Assembly (NCBI GenBank): GCA_913061185.1
Contig: CAJXTI010000009.1
Coordinates: 24,936-88,935 of the forward strand
From: an uncultured Oceanobacter sp.
Lineage (GTDB): Bacteria; Pseudomonadota; Gammaproteobacteria; Pseudomonadales; Oceanobacteraceae
Length of the DNA: 64,000 nt
Reading direction: 5' to 3'
Numbering within the stretch: position 1 is the first letter of the stretch; each line of letters opens with the position of its first letter. Positions 40,650-49,604 of this stretch are shown here, one piece after another. A program made the position numbers and the translations under genes. The notes beneath the pieces are model-generated. The model saw nothing but the letters and a program-made list of their open reading frames with translations, searched no databases and was not told where the DNA came from.

Positions 40650-41177
40650 TTACTTGTCCGGCACCGGCAGCGGTTCATCGCTTTGCCAATGGCTCACCGG
40701 GCGGCTGAACAGGTTGCGAGTCTGGAAGTGGGCAATGCGCCACTGACCCAGCTCCTTGCAAAAATCGATTTCGAGTCGAGCGCTGTTAAGGTGCGAACCA
40801 CCGGCGCTGAACGTGGATACCTGAATCATGTTCCAGCTGCCGTGGGCCTGATCGCCATCCACCACAATCAGCTCGGAACTGAGGTAGTGGACGTTGAGAG
40901 CAAAATGCGGCGGTTCCACGCAATACTTGCCCAGCATCGCCACAATCGCGTCACGGCCCTGATGGCCACCAAAACTGTTGGCATAACGCCCACCCTTGCC
41001 TTCCCAGATGGCATCTTCGCTGAACAGATCCGCCAGCTGGGCCAGTGGTGTACTGCTATCCAGCACATCACACAGATCCATGTAGCGGTTGATACAGCTC
41101 CGAATGGCCTGCTCATCTTCCAGGGCAATCAGGCGTTGCCGGATCTCGGCAAACTCGGTGCGCTCGATCTCGTTCAT
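40650..41177 (-). CDS. iacI: SnoaL/NTF2-like protein, IacI type
   Basis: A 175-aa cone-shaped alpha+beta-barrel protein. It starts MNEIERTEFAEIRQRLIALE and has EQAIRSCINRYMDLCDVL then QLADLFSEDAIWEGKGGRY, the SnoaL-like nuclear-transport-factor pattern. In iac clusters IacI is a SnoaL-like or hydratase-like member needed for full activity in some strains, but its reaction is not settled. It lies between iacB and iacC on the same strand with small gaps. Confidence 0.82.
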   Translation of the reverse strand: MNEIERTEFAEIRQRLIALEDEQAIRSCINRYMDLCDVLDSSTPLAQLADLFSEDAIWEGKGGRYANSFGGHQGRDAIVAMLGKYCVEPPHFALNVHYLSSELIVVDGDQAHGSWNMIQVSTFSAGGSHLNSARLEIDFCKELGQWRIAHFQTRNLFSRPVSHWQSDEPLPVPDK

Positions 41178-41187
41178 CCCGGTATCC

Positions 41188-41550
41188 TCAACTGCGTTGG
41201 ACGATCAGTTCACGACCGGTACGCGCTTCTACTTTGGCGTAGCGCCATAACTTGTACGGGGTCGCGCCAACGGCGGTGCTGCGGAACAGGTTGCAGCAGG
41301 CCACTACGGTGTCGTAATCGGCAACGTCGGCCATCAGGTAGGTGGTCCACGGATAGCCGGAAGAGGGGCCGACCATGCTTTGATCGTCGTCCATATTGCC
41401 GATCACGGTCACACCATCCATATCGTGAATAGCGTTCCACATCTCGCCAAAGGCCGCCCAGACATCAAGCTGTTCTTCCCGTGGGGCATCCATAAAGTTC
41501 TGGTTAATGCCCATGCAGAACAGTACGCGCAGGGGTTTCTTGTCAGTCAT
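41188..41550 (-). CDS. iacB: IacB-like protein of the indole-acetate cluster
   Basis: A 120-aa protein with no catalytic motif I recognise: RVLFCMGINQNFMDAPREEQ then GEMWNAIHDMDGVTVIGNMD, a ferredoxin-like alpha/beta pattern as in small dimeric alpha-beta barrel proteins. The conserved position between iacA and iacI is the basis for the name. Its role in indole-3-acetate breakdown is still unclear. The Cys-rich YDTVVACCNLFRST stretch is notable. It starts 21 bp upstream of iacA's stop side, in the same operon. Confidence 0.75.
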   Translation of the reverse strand: MTDKKPLRVLFCMGINQNFMDAPREEQLDVWAAFGEMWNAIHDMDGVTVIGNMDDDQSMVGPSSGYPWTTYLMADVADYDTVVACCNLFRSTAVGATPYKLWRYAKVEARTGRELIVQRS

Positions 41551-41571
41551 GGTGATATCTCCAGTCCGGTA

Positions 41572-42717
41572 TCAGAGGTAGCCAGGCAGCGGATCATGTC
41601 CAAAAAACATGGCCCCGGCGTTTTTGTAGGTAATGGCACCCATAAAGGCGTGCTGGGTGGCCATCATCGAATCACGCACAATGCGCGACAGCGGATGGTC
41701 GTTGTAGGTGCTGGTCATGCCCGCGACCTGATAGGCAATACGAATCGCCTCGGCGCATTCATGCGTCAAGTTGCTGGTCGCCAGGCGAATCAGGCTGACC
41801 TGCTCACGAGACGGTTTTTCAGCGCCCCGGATCGTCTTCCAGGCGTCTTCAGTGACCTGATAGAAAAAGGCCCGTGATGAGCGTAATTTGGCTTCGGCCT
41901 TGGCGATCTCAATCTGGACATATTCACGCTCGCCCAGATTCGGCGCACCGGTTACTGACTGGCGGCCAGCGGCCATGCCCTGAACCACGTCCAGAGCCTC
42001 ACGCGCCAGGCCAGCCGTGGTGACAGACAACACCTGGGCCGCAAACGAAAGACTCGGATAAGTGAAAAAATCGGACTCGATATTAGGTTTGCCACCGCGC
42101 ACAAACGTCCAGTCTTCTGGTACAAATACCTCATCCACCACCATGTCGTGAGAGCCGGTTCCGACCATGCCGATAACGTCCCAATTGGGTTCAATAGTGA
42201 CCTGATCAGCAGGCATGACTGCCATCCGTGGCAGAGGCTCACCAGACTCCGGCTGGATGCCGACTCCGATCAGCGACGCCCCCATCGAACCGCTGCCAAA
42301 TTTCCAGCGCCCACTGACGATATAACCGCCCGCTACTCGCCGCGCCGGCTGGGTCGGAAAAATCCCCCCCGCAAACACCACATCCGGGCCGTCGGCCCAC
42401 ACCTTGTCGATGGTCGCTACCGGCAGCGCGGCCAAATAAGCCGGGTTCATGCCAAAGCTGGCAACCCATCCGGCCGACCCGTCCGCAGCGGCGATGGCTT
42501 CCACCATTTGCAAAAATTCAAGCGGGCTGCGCTCGTCGCCTCCCAGCGCTTTTGGCACCATGGCGCGGTAAACGCCAATCTGGCGAAAACGTTCAACGAT
42601 GTCCTGAGAGAGATAACGCTGACTCTCGAACTCATGTCGGCGCTGACGCACCTCGTCCAACAAGGCGTCAAATGCCGCCCCACCCCAGAGGGATTTATCG
42701 ATCTGATATCCAGACAT
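41572..42717 (-). CDS. iacA: Acyl-CoA-dehydrogenase-fold flavin monooxygenase, IacA type
   Basis: A 381-aa flavoprotein of the acyl-CoA dehydrogenase/HpaC-partner fold that is the first enzyme of indole-3-acetate breakdown, hydroxylating the indole ring. Motifs: LLDEVRQRRHEFESQR at the start, MVPKALGGDERSPLEFLQMV near residue 52, GRWKFGSGSMGASLIGVGIQ near 138, WDVIGMVGTGSHDMVVDEVF near 178, and IRIAYQVAGMTSTYNDHPL near 338. Unlike acyl-CoA dehydrogenases it has no catalytic Glu pattern and pairs with a flavin reductase (iacG). The Met at 42717 is preferred. The Ser/Asp/Gln-rich extension to 42804 lies inside the overlap with iacH. Confidence 0.88.
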   Translation of the reverse strand: MSGYQIDKSLWGGAAFDALLDEVRQRRHEFESQRYLSQDIVERFRQIGVYRAMVPKALGGDERSPLEFLQMVEAIAAADGSAGWVASFGMNPAYLAALPVATIDKVWADGPDVVFAGGIFPTQPARRVAGGYIVSGRWKFGSGSMGASLIGVGIQPESGEPLPRMAVMPADQVTIEPNWDVIGMVGTGSHDMVVDEVFVPEDWTFVRGGKPNIESDFFTYPSLSFAAQVLSVTTAGLAREALDVVQGMAAGRQSVTGAPNLGEREYVQIEIAKAEAKLRSSRAFFYQVTEDAWKTIRGAEKPSREQVSLIRLATSNLTHECAEAIRIAYQVAGMTSTYNDHPLSRIVRDSMMATQHAFMGAITYKNAGAMFFGHDPLPGYL

Positions 42718-42734
42718 GACTCTCTGGTCTCCTG

Positions 42735-43904
42735 TTACTGTTCGTTGTTTCGAGTGGCTATCTGACTGGCTATCCGACTGGCTATCAGCGCTGCCACTGC
42801 ACACAGCAGTTCGTCAGCTCCCCTGGCGGCCACCAGCTGTAAACCCACCGGCAGTCCGTCCTCACTGAGCAAGGGAATATTGATGGCCGGGTGGCCACTG
42901 AGATTAAAAGGTCGTACAAAAGCAGTCATACCCAGTAACGCTCGCGTATCGGCAGCGTTTTCTATCGATACCGGGCAATCCGGCATGGTGGGTAATGCCA
43001 ACACCGGGCAATCGGTCAACAAGGCGTCAACCGCAGCCGAAAATTCAGTTCGAACCTGCTCTGCCAGAGCCAATTCCTGATCCGTGGTCTGACCCGCTGC
43101 CAGCAAACGCTGGGCGACGTCGTCCCCGATCAGGCCAGACGCCAGCAAATGCTGGCAGGCGCGCCAGCTTTCACGATTGATAATGCTCATACCGGCCTGA
43201 TAGGCCTGCTCCATACCTGGCAAAGTGACCAGATGAAGCGGCAGGTCCGTCGCCGCTATAGCGGCCTCAACGGTGTGCTTTACCGCTGCGCTGGCATTGA
43301 GCTCAACCACCATGCCCAAACGCAGATTAGCCAACGCGGGGGCGTCGGGTTGCAGTGCCACAAAATCACAACAGATCGCTTCCATAACGGCCGTCAATGT
43401 TGGCATGTCCCGCGCCAGAGGGCCTACGCAATCCAGGGTTGACTCGGCAGGCATAACCCCGGCTCTGCTGACGCGACCATAACTGGGCTTGAGACCAAAC
43501 ACACCGCAACAAGCCGCTGGAATACGAACCGAGCCGCCGGTATCCGTACCCAGCCCGGCAGCGCTCAACCCGGCAGCCACGGCGGCGGCAGAACCGCTGG
43601 AAGAGCCACCGGGAATCAGGCCGGGAAAGCGTGGATTATTTGCTGTTCCGGTCCAGTGGTTCACACCGGTGGTACCGAATGCCAGCTCATGCAGGTTGGC
43701 CTTGCCGTTAATCTTCCAGCCGTTAGCCAGCAGCCGATCAACCACCTCAGCATGCTGCTGTGCTACGGGTGCCAGCTCCAGTGCCCGACTGCCTGCCCTG
43801 GTCGGGTAACCGGCGATATCGATCGTGTCCTTGACCACAACCGTCGGAGCCGCAGCAAAGCGATCAGCCGAGGTGAGGTTCAAAGCAGCAATCAGTATTG
43901 ACAT
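42735..43904 (-). CDS. iacH: Amidase-signature hydrolase, IacH type
   Basis: A 389-aa amidase-signature enzyme, first gene of the minus-strand operon. The Ser-cisSer-Lys triad is visible: Lys in VVVKDTIDIAGYPTRAGS near residue 25, GGSSSGSAAAVAAGLSAAG near 99, and Ser in GTDTGGSVRIPAACCGVFG near 120. It hydrolyses an amide, here probably an amide-containing intermediate of indole-acetate breakdown. It starts opposite the ABC-transporter operon over a 682-bp shared spacer. Its C-terminus carries a short tandem repeat (IASRIASQIATR). Confidence 0.88.
   Translation of the reverse strand: MSILIAALNLTSADRFAAAPTVVVKDTIDIAGYPTRAGSRALELAPVAQQHAEVVDRLLANGWKINGKANLHELAFGTTGVNHWTGTANNPRFPGLIPGGSSSGSAAAVAAGLSAAGLGTDTGGSVRIPAACCGVFGLKPSYGRVSRAGVMPAESTLDCVGPLARDMPTLTAVMEAICCDFVALQPDAPALANLRLGMVVELNASAAVKHTVEAAIAATDLPLHLVTLPGMEQAYQAGMSIINRESWRACQHLLASGLIGDDVAQRLLAAGQTTDQELALAEQVRTEFSAAVDALLTDCPVLALPTMPDCPVSIENAADTRALLGMTAFVRPFNLSGHPAINIPLLSEDGLPVGLQLVAARGADELLCAVAALIASRIASQIATRNNEQ
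42755..42790. repeat. 12-bp imperfect tandem repeat at the 3' end of iacH
   Basis: Three TGGCTATC-based 12-bp units (42755-42766, 42767-42778, 42779-42790) encode IASR-IASQ-IATR near the iacH C-terminus. They are slightly diverged. Confidence 0.75.
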
Positions 43905-44586
43905 GAGATGTACCCTTGGTGAGTTAACCGGGGAGGCTGAAGTCTGTCTTCATGCTCCCCTGTTGCCTTTATAAAATCACCAAATTTAAAATTTATGTCA
44001 ATTGAAAATTCAATTATTTTATCAAGAATCAACAAGGTGCAGAAAAACTTCAAATGTATCATTTTGGTGCATTTTAAATCTCTTGAAAAACAATCCTACA
44101 AATCCCAATGAAATATATAACTTATTGATTTATAAGTTATTTTTTAAACAAAAAGAGAATATCCAACTTTTTGAAGATCCTGAAACACCAACCAGCAATC
44201 GCCATTAAAGCTTGGTAAAACTTTACTTTCTCAAAAAAATTTGTCACCTTTTACGTCATTAAAAACAATAAAAACAAGCGTCAGAGGATCAATTACCGAT
44301 GCCACCTAAACGCCCGTATTTACTCGAATTTTCTACTAAAAAACATGCCAGCATGCCCTCAGACCAATACCCGGCCATACTGACAACAGGCCCGATGGCG
44401 ACGCTGAAACAGGCCGCACCAAAATTTTCTGGCACACATGCTGCTATGAGATACTCGCCCCCTCTCGACACTGAGGGGTCTATTTACCCAGCTCGCAAGG
44501 CACTGAAACAACACCGCGCAACTCTGCATACAGAATCAGGGTCGCGACCTACAACGAAACAACCTTGCCATCCTATGGAGATCGTC
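43905..44586. promoter_or_regulatory. Divergent promoter/leader region between iacH and the ABC transporter operon
   Basis: A 682-bp AT-rich stretch without a supported gene. Visible structures are a leader hairpin with 13-bp arms (two mismatches) at 43930-43960 in front of iacH, AATTGAA-N2-TTCAATT at 44000-44015, ATGTATCA-N3-TGGTGCAT (two mismatches) at 44054-44072, and a perfect 9-bp inverted repeat ATAACTTAT-N6-ATAAGTTAT at 44117-44140. The last is followed by T runs. These are candidate operators for the nearby MarR regulator. The frame of the transporter gene is open back to 44299, but that part has no signal-peptide or family similarity and is taken as leader. Confidence 0.55.
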
Positions 44587-45732
44587 ATGCTGTCGAAGAA
44601 ACTGCTAACCACTCTGGTACTCGCTTCCTCTTTGGGCTGTTCTATTGCCCAGGCGGAAATCAAGATCGGGGTCGTTACCTCAGCCACCGGTCCGATTGCA
44701 CTGGTGGGGATCCCGCAGAAAAACACCGTCGCCCTGCTGCCAGATTCCGCTGGCGGCGAACGCATCCGCTACATTCCCCTGGATGACGGCAGCGACCCAA
44801 CCGCCACCGTAAAAGCCTTCAAAAAGCTGATCGATGATGAACATGTGGATGCCATCATTGGCCCAAGCGGCTCCGGCAACGCCATGGGGGTTATCCAGTT
44901 TGCTGCCGAATCCGGTACGCCGATGCTGGCTCCGGTCGGTACTGCCGCAGTTGTGCTGCCAATGACGGAACAAAAAAAATGGGTTTTCAAAACCACCCAG
45001 AATGACGATCTGATCGCTGCCGCACTGGTCGATCACATGAAAAAGACCGGCGTCAAAACCATCGGCATGATCGGCACCGCCGACCCCTTTGGTGAAAACT
45101 GGTCAAAGGTTATGAAAGGCCTGACGGATGCTGCTGGCATCAAGATCGTTGCCAACGAACACTTCCAGCGTCAGGACACCTCCATCACAGGCCAATGCCT
45201 GAAAGTCCTGATGACCAACCCGGATGCCGTGCTGATTGCCGCGCCGGGCAGCTCGTCGGTGATGCCGCAAACCACGCTCAAGGATCAGGGTTACAAGGGC
45301 CAGATTTACCAGACTCACGGTGCTGCCCTGGATCCATTCCTGCGCCTCGGAGGCAAAGCGGTTGAGGGCACCATTCTGGCCGCCAGCCTGATGCTGGTTC
45401 TGGATGAAGTACCAGACAGCCCATCAAAAACAATCGCCCAGAAATATGTCTCCGACTACGAGCGTATTTATGGCAATAGCCCGGCGACCTTTGGCGGTAA
45501 CGTCTATGACGCCGGTTTGCTGCTGCAGCATGCCATTCCGACAGCACTCAAGTCGGGCAAACCCGGCACCGCCGAGTTTCGTGCCGCTCTGCGTGACACC
45601 CTCGAAAAAACCACCGAAATGGCTGCTACCCAGGGGGTGTACAACATCACTCCGGCAGACCACAGTGGCTTTGATGAGCGTGGCCGTGAACTGATTATCG
45701 TCAAGGACGGTGATTGGAAACTGGTCAAGTAA
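44587..45732 (+). CDS. Branched-chain-amino-acid-type ABC transporter substrate-binding protein
   Basis: A 381-aa periplasmic type I (LivJ/AmiC-like) binding protein. The signal peptide is LLTTLVLASSLGCSIAQA. The mature part starts EIKIGVVTSATGPIALVG and includes DDGSDPTATVKAFKKLIDDE near residue 75, VDAIIGPSGSGNAMGVIQFA near 95 and VFKTTQNDDLIAAALVDHM near 135, typical of this fold. In catabolic clusters such proteins often bind aromatic acids. It is plausible that this one binds indole-3-acetate or a relative. The start at 44587 has GGAG at 44577-44580. It is the first gene of the plus-strand transport operon. Confidence 0.88.
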   Translation: MLSKKLLTTLVLASSLGCSIAQAEIKIGVVTSATGPIALVGIPQKNTVALLPDSAGGERIRYIPLDDGSDPTATVKAFKKLIDDEHVDAIIGPSGSGNAMGVIQFAAESGTPMLAPVGTAAVVLPMTEQKKWVFKTTQNDDLIAAALVDHMKKTGVKTIGMIGTADPFGENWSKVMKGLTDAAGIKIVANEHFQRQDTSITGQCLKVLMTNPDAVLIAAPGSSSVMPQTTLKDQGYKGQIYQTHGAALDPFLRLGGKAVEGTILAASLMLVLDEVPDSPSKTIAQKYVSDYERIYGNSPATFGGNVYDAGLLLQHAIPTALKSGKPGTAEFRAALRDTLEKTTEMAATQGVYNITPADHSGFDERGRELIIVKDGDWKLVK

Positions 45733-45746
45733 GGCTGCGTGCTCCC

Positions 45747-45772
45747 GGCGCAAACGTTTCATCGTTTGCGCC
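45747..45772 (+). terminator. Strong hairpin between the binding-protein and permease genes
   Basis: GGCGCAAACG-TTTCAT-CGTTTGCGCC is a perfect 10-bp stem. It has no T run. Such hairpins after the binding-protein gene commonly stabilise its mRNA or attenuate the permease genes, which are needed in smaller amount. Confidence 0.65.
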
Positions 45773-45856
45773 TGAACGACCCCATACCTAAAAAAATACT
45801 GCTGTTGGCCCGCCCGCCAGGCCATGTTTTCTCAGTAACTCAAGGACTCAGAAGCA

Positions 45857-46894
45857 ATGAATTTTCAGATCGCCGTTTTGCTGGGGCAGGATGGCTTAAC
45901 CAATGGGGCTATTTATGCCTTGCTGGCACTGTCGATTTTGCTGGTGTTTACCGTCACCCGCATCCTGCTGATACCGCTAGGTGAATTTGTCACCTTCGGT
46001 GCACTTACCATGGCCGCCATTCAATTGGGCAAAACACCCTCCGTCGAATGGCTGCTGCTGGCATTGATGCTGGTCAGTTGCGGCATGGATCTTTATGACC
46101 AGCTGCGCACCCGCATCAATAGCCGCAAAATCCAGCACATGGTGCTCAAGGTCGGTTACGCCGTGGTAATGGTGATTCTGATGCAAACCCTGCCGCTGGC
46201 TGAACTGCCGATGGCATTCCAGGCGTTGCTCACCCTGGCGTTAATGGTGCCTCTTGGCCCCATCATGTACCGGATATTTTTTCAGCCGCTGGCCGACGCG
46301 CCGTCGCTGGTGCTGTTGATTGTGTCGATTGCTGTTCACGTCTCCATGGTAGGCGTGGGCCTGCTGTTGTTTGGCCCGGAGGGCGCTCGTACCCAGCCAT
46401 TTTCCGACAGCAGTTTTGCGCTTGGCCCGGTGATGCTGAAAAGCCAGACACTCTGGGTCATCCTGGTATCCATCCTGCTGATCATTACCCTGTTTGTGGC
46501 CTTTGAACGCACGCTCTATGGCAAGGCATTACGGGCAACAGCGGTGAACCGTACCGGTGCCCGTCTGCTCGGTATTTCCCCGGTTTTTGCAGGCAAGGCT
46601 ACCTTCGCCCTGGCGGCGTTTATCGGTGCTCTTTCCGGCATTCTGATTGCGCCGATCACCACCCTCTACTTCGACTCCGGTTTCATCATCAGCCTGAAAG
46701 GGTTTGTGGGTGCCATTATTGGCGGACTGGTGAGTTATCCGATCGCCGCCATTGGTGCGGTTGCGGTTGGCATGATTGAAGCGTTTTCCATGTTCTGGGC
46801 CAGCACCTATAAGGAAATTATTGTATTCACCCTGATTATTCCATTCCTGATCTGGCGCTCGATGACCAGCCACCACGTGGAGGACGACGAATGA
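45857..46894 (+). CDS. livH: ABC transporter permease, LivH type
   Basis: A 345-aa inner-membrane permease. It starts MNFQIAVLLGQDGLTNGAIY and has about eight hydrophobic segments (YALLALSILLVFTVTRILLI, LVLLIVSIAVHVSMVGVGLL, LWVILVSILLIITLFVAFER). The permease signature is GKALRATAVNRTGARLLGIS near residue 212, and the C-terminal GGLVSYPIAAIGAVAVGMIE is typical for LivH. The loop TRINSRKIQHMVLKVGY near residue 90 is longer than usual. It overlaps the next gene by 4 bp (ATGA). Confidence 0.88.
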   Translation: MNFQIAVLLGQDGLTNGAIYALLALSILLVFTVTRILLIPLGEFVTFGALTMAAIQLGKTPSVEWLLLALMLVSCGMDLYDQLRTRINSRKIQHMVLKVGYAVVMVILMQTLPLAELPMAFQALLTLALMVPLGPIMYRIFFQPLADAPSLVLLIVSIAVHVSMVGVGLLLFGPEGARTQPFSDSSFALGPVMLKSQTLWVILVSILLIITLFVAFERTLYGKALRATAVNRTGARLLGISPVFAGKATFALAAFIGALSGILIAPITTLYFDSGFIISLKGFVGAIIGGLVSYPIAAIGAVAVGMIEAFSMFWASTYKEIIVFTLIIPFLIWRSMTSHHVEDDE

Positions 46895-48693
46895 TCAAGC
46901 CACGCAATATGATGCTGGTGGGACTGGTACTGTTGATTCTGTCACCGCTGGTTTTACCTTCGTACCAGATTACCCTGCTGAACTACATCGGCCTGTATGC
47001 CCTGGTTGTACTCGGACTGGTGCTGCTCACGGGCGTCGGCGGTATGACCAGCTTTGGTCAGGCCGCGTTTGTCGGCCTCGGGGCTTACACCACTGCCTAT
47101 CTGACCACCACCCAGCAGCTGCCGGAGTGGCTGGCATGGACCGCCGGTTCTCCCTGGATCGCCCTGGTGTTTGGCTTGCTGCTAACCGCTGTGGTAGCAC
47201 TGCTGCTTGGCGCGCTCACTTTGAAGCTCTCTGGCCACTATCTGCCGTTAGGTACAATTGCCTGGGGTATTTCACTCTATTACCTGTTTGGCACCCTCTC
47301 CTCCATGGGTGGCCATACCGGCGTCAGTGGCCTGCCGTCACTGCAGCTGTTCGGTATCAGCCTCGACAAGGGAGAGAAGATTTTCTACCTGATCTGGGCG
47401 GCAGTAACAGGCGCCATTCTGATCAGCCGCAACTTGCTGAATTCACGGGAAGGACGTGCCATTCGTGCCCTTAAAGGCGGCCAGCTGATGGCGGAATCGA
47501 TGGGAGTGAACACCTTCCGTTCCAAAATGGCGGTTTTCCTTATTTCAGCGTTATTTGCAGGCTTGTCCGGTTGGCTCTATGCCCACACCCAACGCTTTGT
47601 AAACCCGACCCCCTTCGGCCTGAGCATGGGTATCGACTACCTGTTTATGGCCCTGATTGGTGGTGTTGGCAGTGTCTGGGGAGCCTTGCTGGGTGCCGGT
47701 GTGCTCACCATGCTGAAACAATGGCTGCAAGATCTGCTACCCATACTGTTGGGCAGTGACGGTCAATACGAAAGCATTGTGTTTGGCTTGCTGATTGTAT
47801 TCATGATGCAACGCGCCCCCGGCGGACTGTGGTCTCTGATCATCCGCCTGATACCGGCCCGCTATCAGGCCGATACCCGCCTCGTCGTCAATGAAGCCGC
47901 CGCCGATTTACCCCGACGACCGTTGCCAGCCCAGGGCACCCTGGTACTGGAAGCCATGAATGTCACACGCCGTTTTGGTGGCCTGGTGGCAAACAACAAG
48001 ATGAACCTGCAACTGCATGCCGGAGAAGTACTTGCCCTGATCGGCCCGAACGGTGCCGGCAAGAGCACCATGTTCAACCAGCTGTCGTCGGTCGACACCC
48101 CAACCGAGGGTGAAGTCCGCTTCCTTGGCCAAAGTCTGAAAGGCAAAAATTCCCGTGCCGTCGCCGCGATGGGCATGAGCCGTACCTTCCAGCACGTCAA
48201 GCTGCTACCGGCCATGTCAGCGTTGGAAAACGTTGCCCTGGGTGCCCATATGCGAGGCAACCAAGGAGTGATCAGCGCCTCTCTGCATCTGGAGCGAGAA
48301 GAAGAGCAACGGCTGTTAAAAGAGGCCAAACATCAGCTGGAACGCGTTGGTCTTGGCGCGTATCTCTACGAGGAAGCCGGCAGTCTGGCACTGGGCCAGC
48401 AACGTATTCTCGAAATTGCCCGCGCACTCTGCGCCGATCCCTGCGTGCTGTTGCTGGATGAGCCCGCCGCCGGTTTACGCTTTCAGGAGAAGCAGGCGTT
48501 GTCGGAGTTGATCAAGAAGCTGAAGACCGAAGGCATCGCCATCCTGCTGGTTGAACACGACATGGACTTTGTGATGGGACTGGTTGACCGCATTGTGGTG
48601 ATGGAATTTGGCGAAAAAATTGCCGAGGGGCTACCAGAAGAAATTCAGACCAACCCCGCAGTATTGGAAGCCTATCTGGGAGGTGCAGAATGA
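46891..48693 (+). CDS. Fused ABC permease-ATPase (LivM-LivG)
   Basis: A 600-aa fusion. Residues 1-330 are a LivM-type permease (GVGGMTSFGQAAFVGLGAYT near 45, RAIRALKGGQLMAESMGVNT near 190). Residues 355-600 are a LivG-type ATPase: Walker A IGPNGAGKSTMFNQLSS near 384, signature LALGQQRILEIARAL near 500, Walker B LLLDEPAAGLRF near 524, His switch in LLVEHDMDFVMGL near 553. The join is a Pro/Arg linker. Such fusions are known, but separate genes are more usual. It overlaps livH and livF by 4 bp each, consistent with translational coupling. Confidence 0.9.
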   Translation: MIKPRNMMLVGLVLLILSPLVLPSYQITLLNYIGLYALVVLGLVLLTGVGGMTSFGQAAFVGLGAYTTAYLTTTQQLPEWLAWTAGSPWIALVFGLLLTAVVALLLGALTLKLSGHYLPLGTIAWGISLYYLFGTLSSMGGHTGVSGLPSLQLFGISLDKGEKIFYLIWAAVTGAILISRNLLNSREGRAIRALKGGQLMAESMGVNTFRSKMAVFLISALFAGLSGWLYAHTQRFVNPTPFGLSMGIDYLFMALIGGVGSVWGALLGAGVLTMLKQWLQDLLPILLGSDGQYESIVFGLLIVFMMQRAPGGLWSLIIRLIPARYQADTRLVVNEAAADLPRRPLPAQGTLVLEAMNVTRRFGGLVANNKMNLQLHAGEVLALIGPNGAGKSTMFNQLSSVDTPTEGEVRFLGQSLKGKNSRAVAAMGMSRTFQHVKLLPAMSALENVALGAHMRGNQGVISASLHLEREEEQRLLKEAKHQLERVGLGAYLYEEAGSLALGQQRILEIARALCADPCVLLLDEPAAGLRFQEKQALSELIKKLKTEGIAILLVEHDMDFVMGLVDRIVVMEFGEKIAEGLPEEIQTNPAVLEAYLGGAE

Positions 48694-49505
48694 AAACGTC
48701 CCGCCGCACCTCGACTGCCACCAGCCACCCTCAGGAGCATGCCAACACCATGACTGATTCTACCGCGCTGCTTGATGTACGTGGTTTACGTGTTGCCTAT
48801 GGCAAGGTGGAAGCCCTCACCGGCATCGACCTGACTTTGAAAGAAGGCCAGCTGGTGACCGTGATTGGCCCCAACGGGGCCGGTAAAACCACCCTGCTGT
48901 CTGCCATCATCGGCATGCTGCCCTCCAAGGGTAATATCCACTTTGATGGTCAGGACTACGTCAGCCCTGAAATCGAAACCCTGGTCGGACGCGGCCTGGG
49001 CCTGGTACCGGAAAAACGCGAGCTGTTCAACACCATGAGTGTCGAGGACAACCTGTTGCTCGGTGCCTTCCTGCGCTATCGCAATGGTGACGACAGCTAC
49101 GAACAAACCCTGGCCGAAGTCTACAGCCTGTTTCCTCGACTATGGGAGCGCCGCCAGCAACAGGCTGGCACGCTGTCCGGTGGCGAACGCCAGATGCTGG
49201 CGATTGGCCGCGCCATGATGGGCAAACCGAGGCTATTGATGCTGGACGAACCCAGCCTTGGGCTAGCCCCCCTGATTACGCGAGAAATCTTCCGCATCTT
49301 TGCCGACCTGCGCCGCCAGGGAGTGTCGATCCTGCTGGTTGAACAGAATGCCCGCGCTGCCCTCAAAGTGGCCGACTACGCCTACGTGCTGGAAGGTGGT
49401 CAGGTTGCCATGCAGGGGCCAGCGGCTGAACTGGCCAACGACCCCAGGGTCATCGAAGCGTATCTGGGTCTGGCCAGCAAACACCAGGAGTTGCTCTCCA
49501 GCTAA
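48690..49505 (+). CDS. livF: ABC transporter ATP-binding protein, LivF type
   Basis: A 271-aa ATPase of the branched-chain amino-acid transporter family: Walker A IGPNGAGKTTLLSAIIG near residue 61, Q-loop region GLGLVPEKRELFNTMSVEDN, signature LSGGERQMLAIGRAMM near 165, Walker B RLLMLDEPSLGLAP near 185, and SILLVEQNARAAL. The ATG at 48690 overlaps the fusion gene stop (ATGA). A second Met at 48750 (MTDSTALLDV) is closer to the usual LivF start, so the first 20 Ser/Thr-rich residues may not be translated. It completes the importer operon. Confidence 0.9.
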   Translation: MKTSRRTSTATSHPQEHANTMTDSTALLDVRGLRVAYGKVEALTGIDLTLKEGQLVTVIGPNGAGKTTLLSAIIGMLPSKGNIHFDGQDYVSPEIETLVGRGLGLVPEKRELFNTMSVEDNLLLGAFLRYRNGDDSYEQTLAEVYSLFPRLWERRQQQAGTLSGGERQMLAIGRAMMGKPRLLMLDEPSLGLAPLITREIFRIFADLRRQGVSILLVEQNARAALKVADYAYVLEGGQVAMQGPAAELANDPRVIEAYLGLASKHQELLSS

Positions 49506-49604
49506 TCCGGGCAACTTGACCAGACAACCCATCTGGATAACCAATCCGGATAAAGACAGCACCCGCCCAGGCGGGGACTACCCACTTTTATCGGAAGATA
49601 TGTT

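Noticed and set aside
44299..44586. N-terminal extension of the ABC binding protein
   Set aside because: The Met at 44587 has a good ribosome-binding site and a proper signal peptide. An extension would bury the signal peptide.
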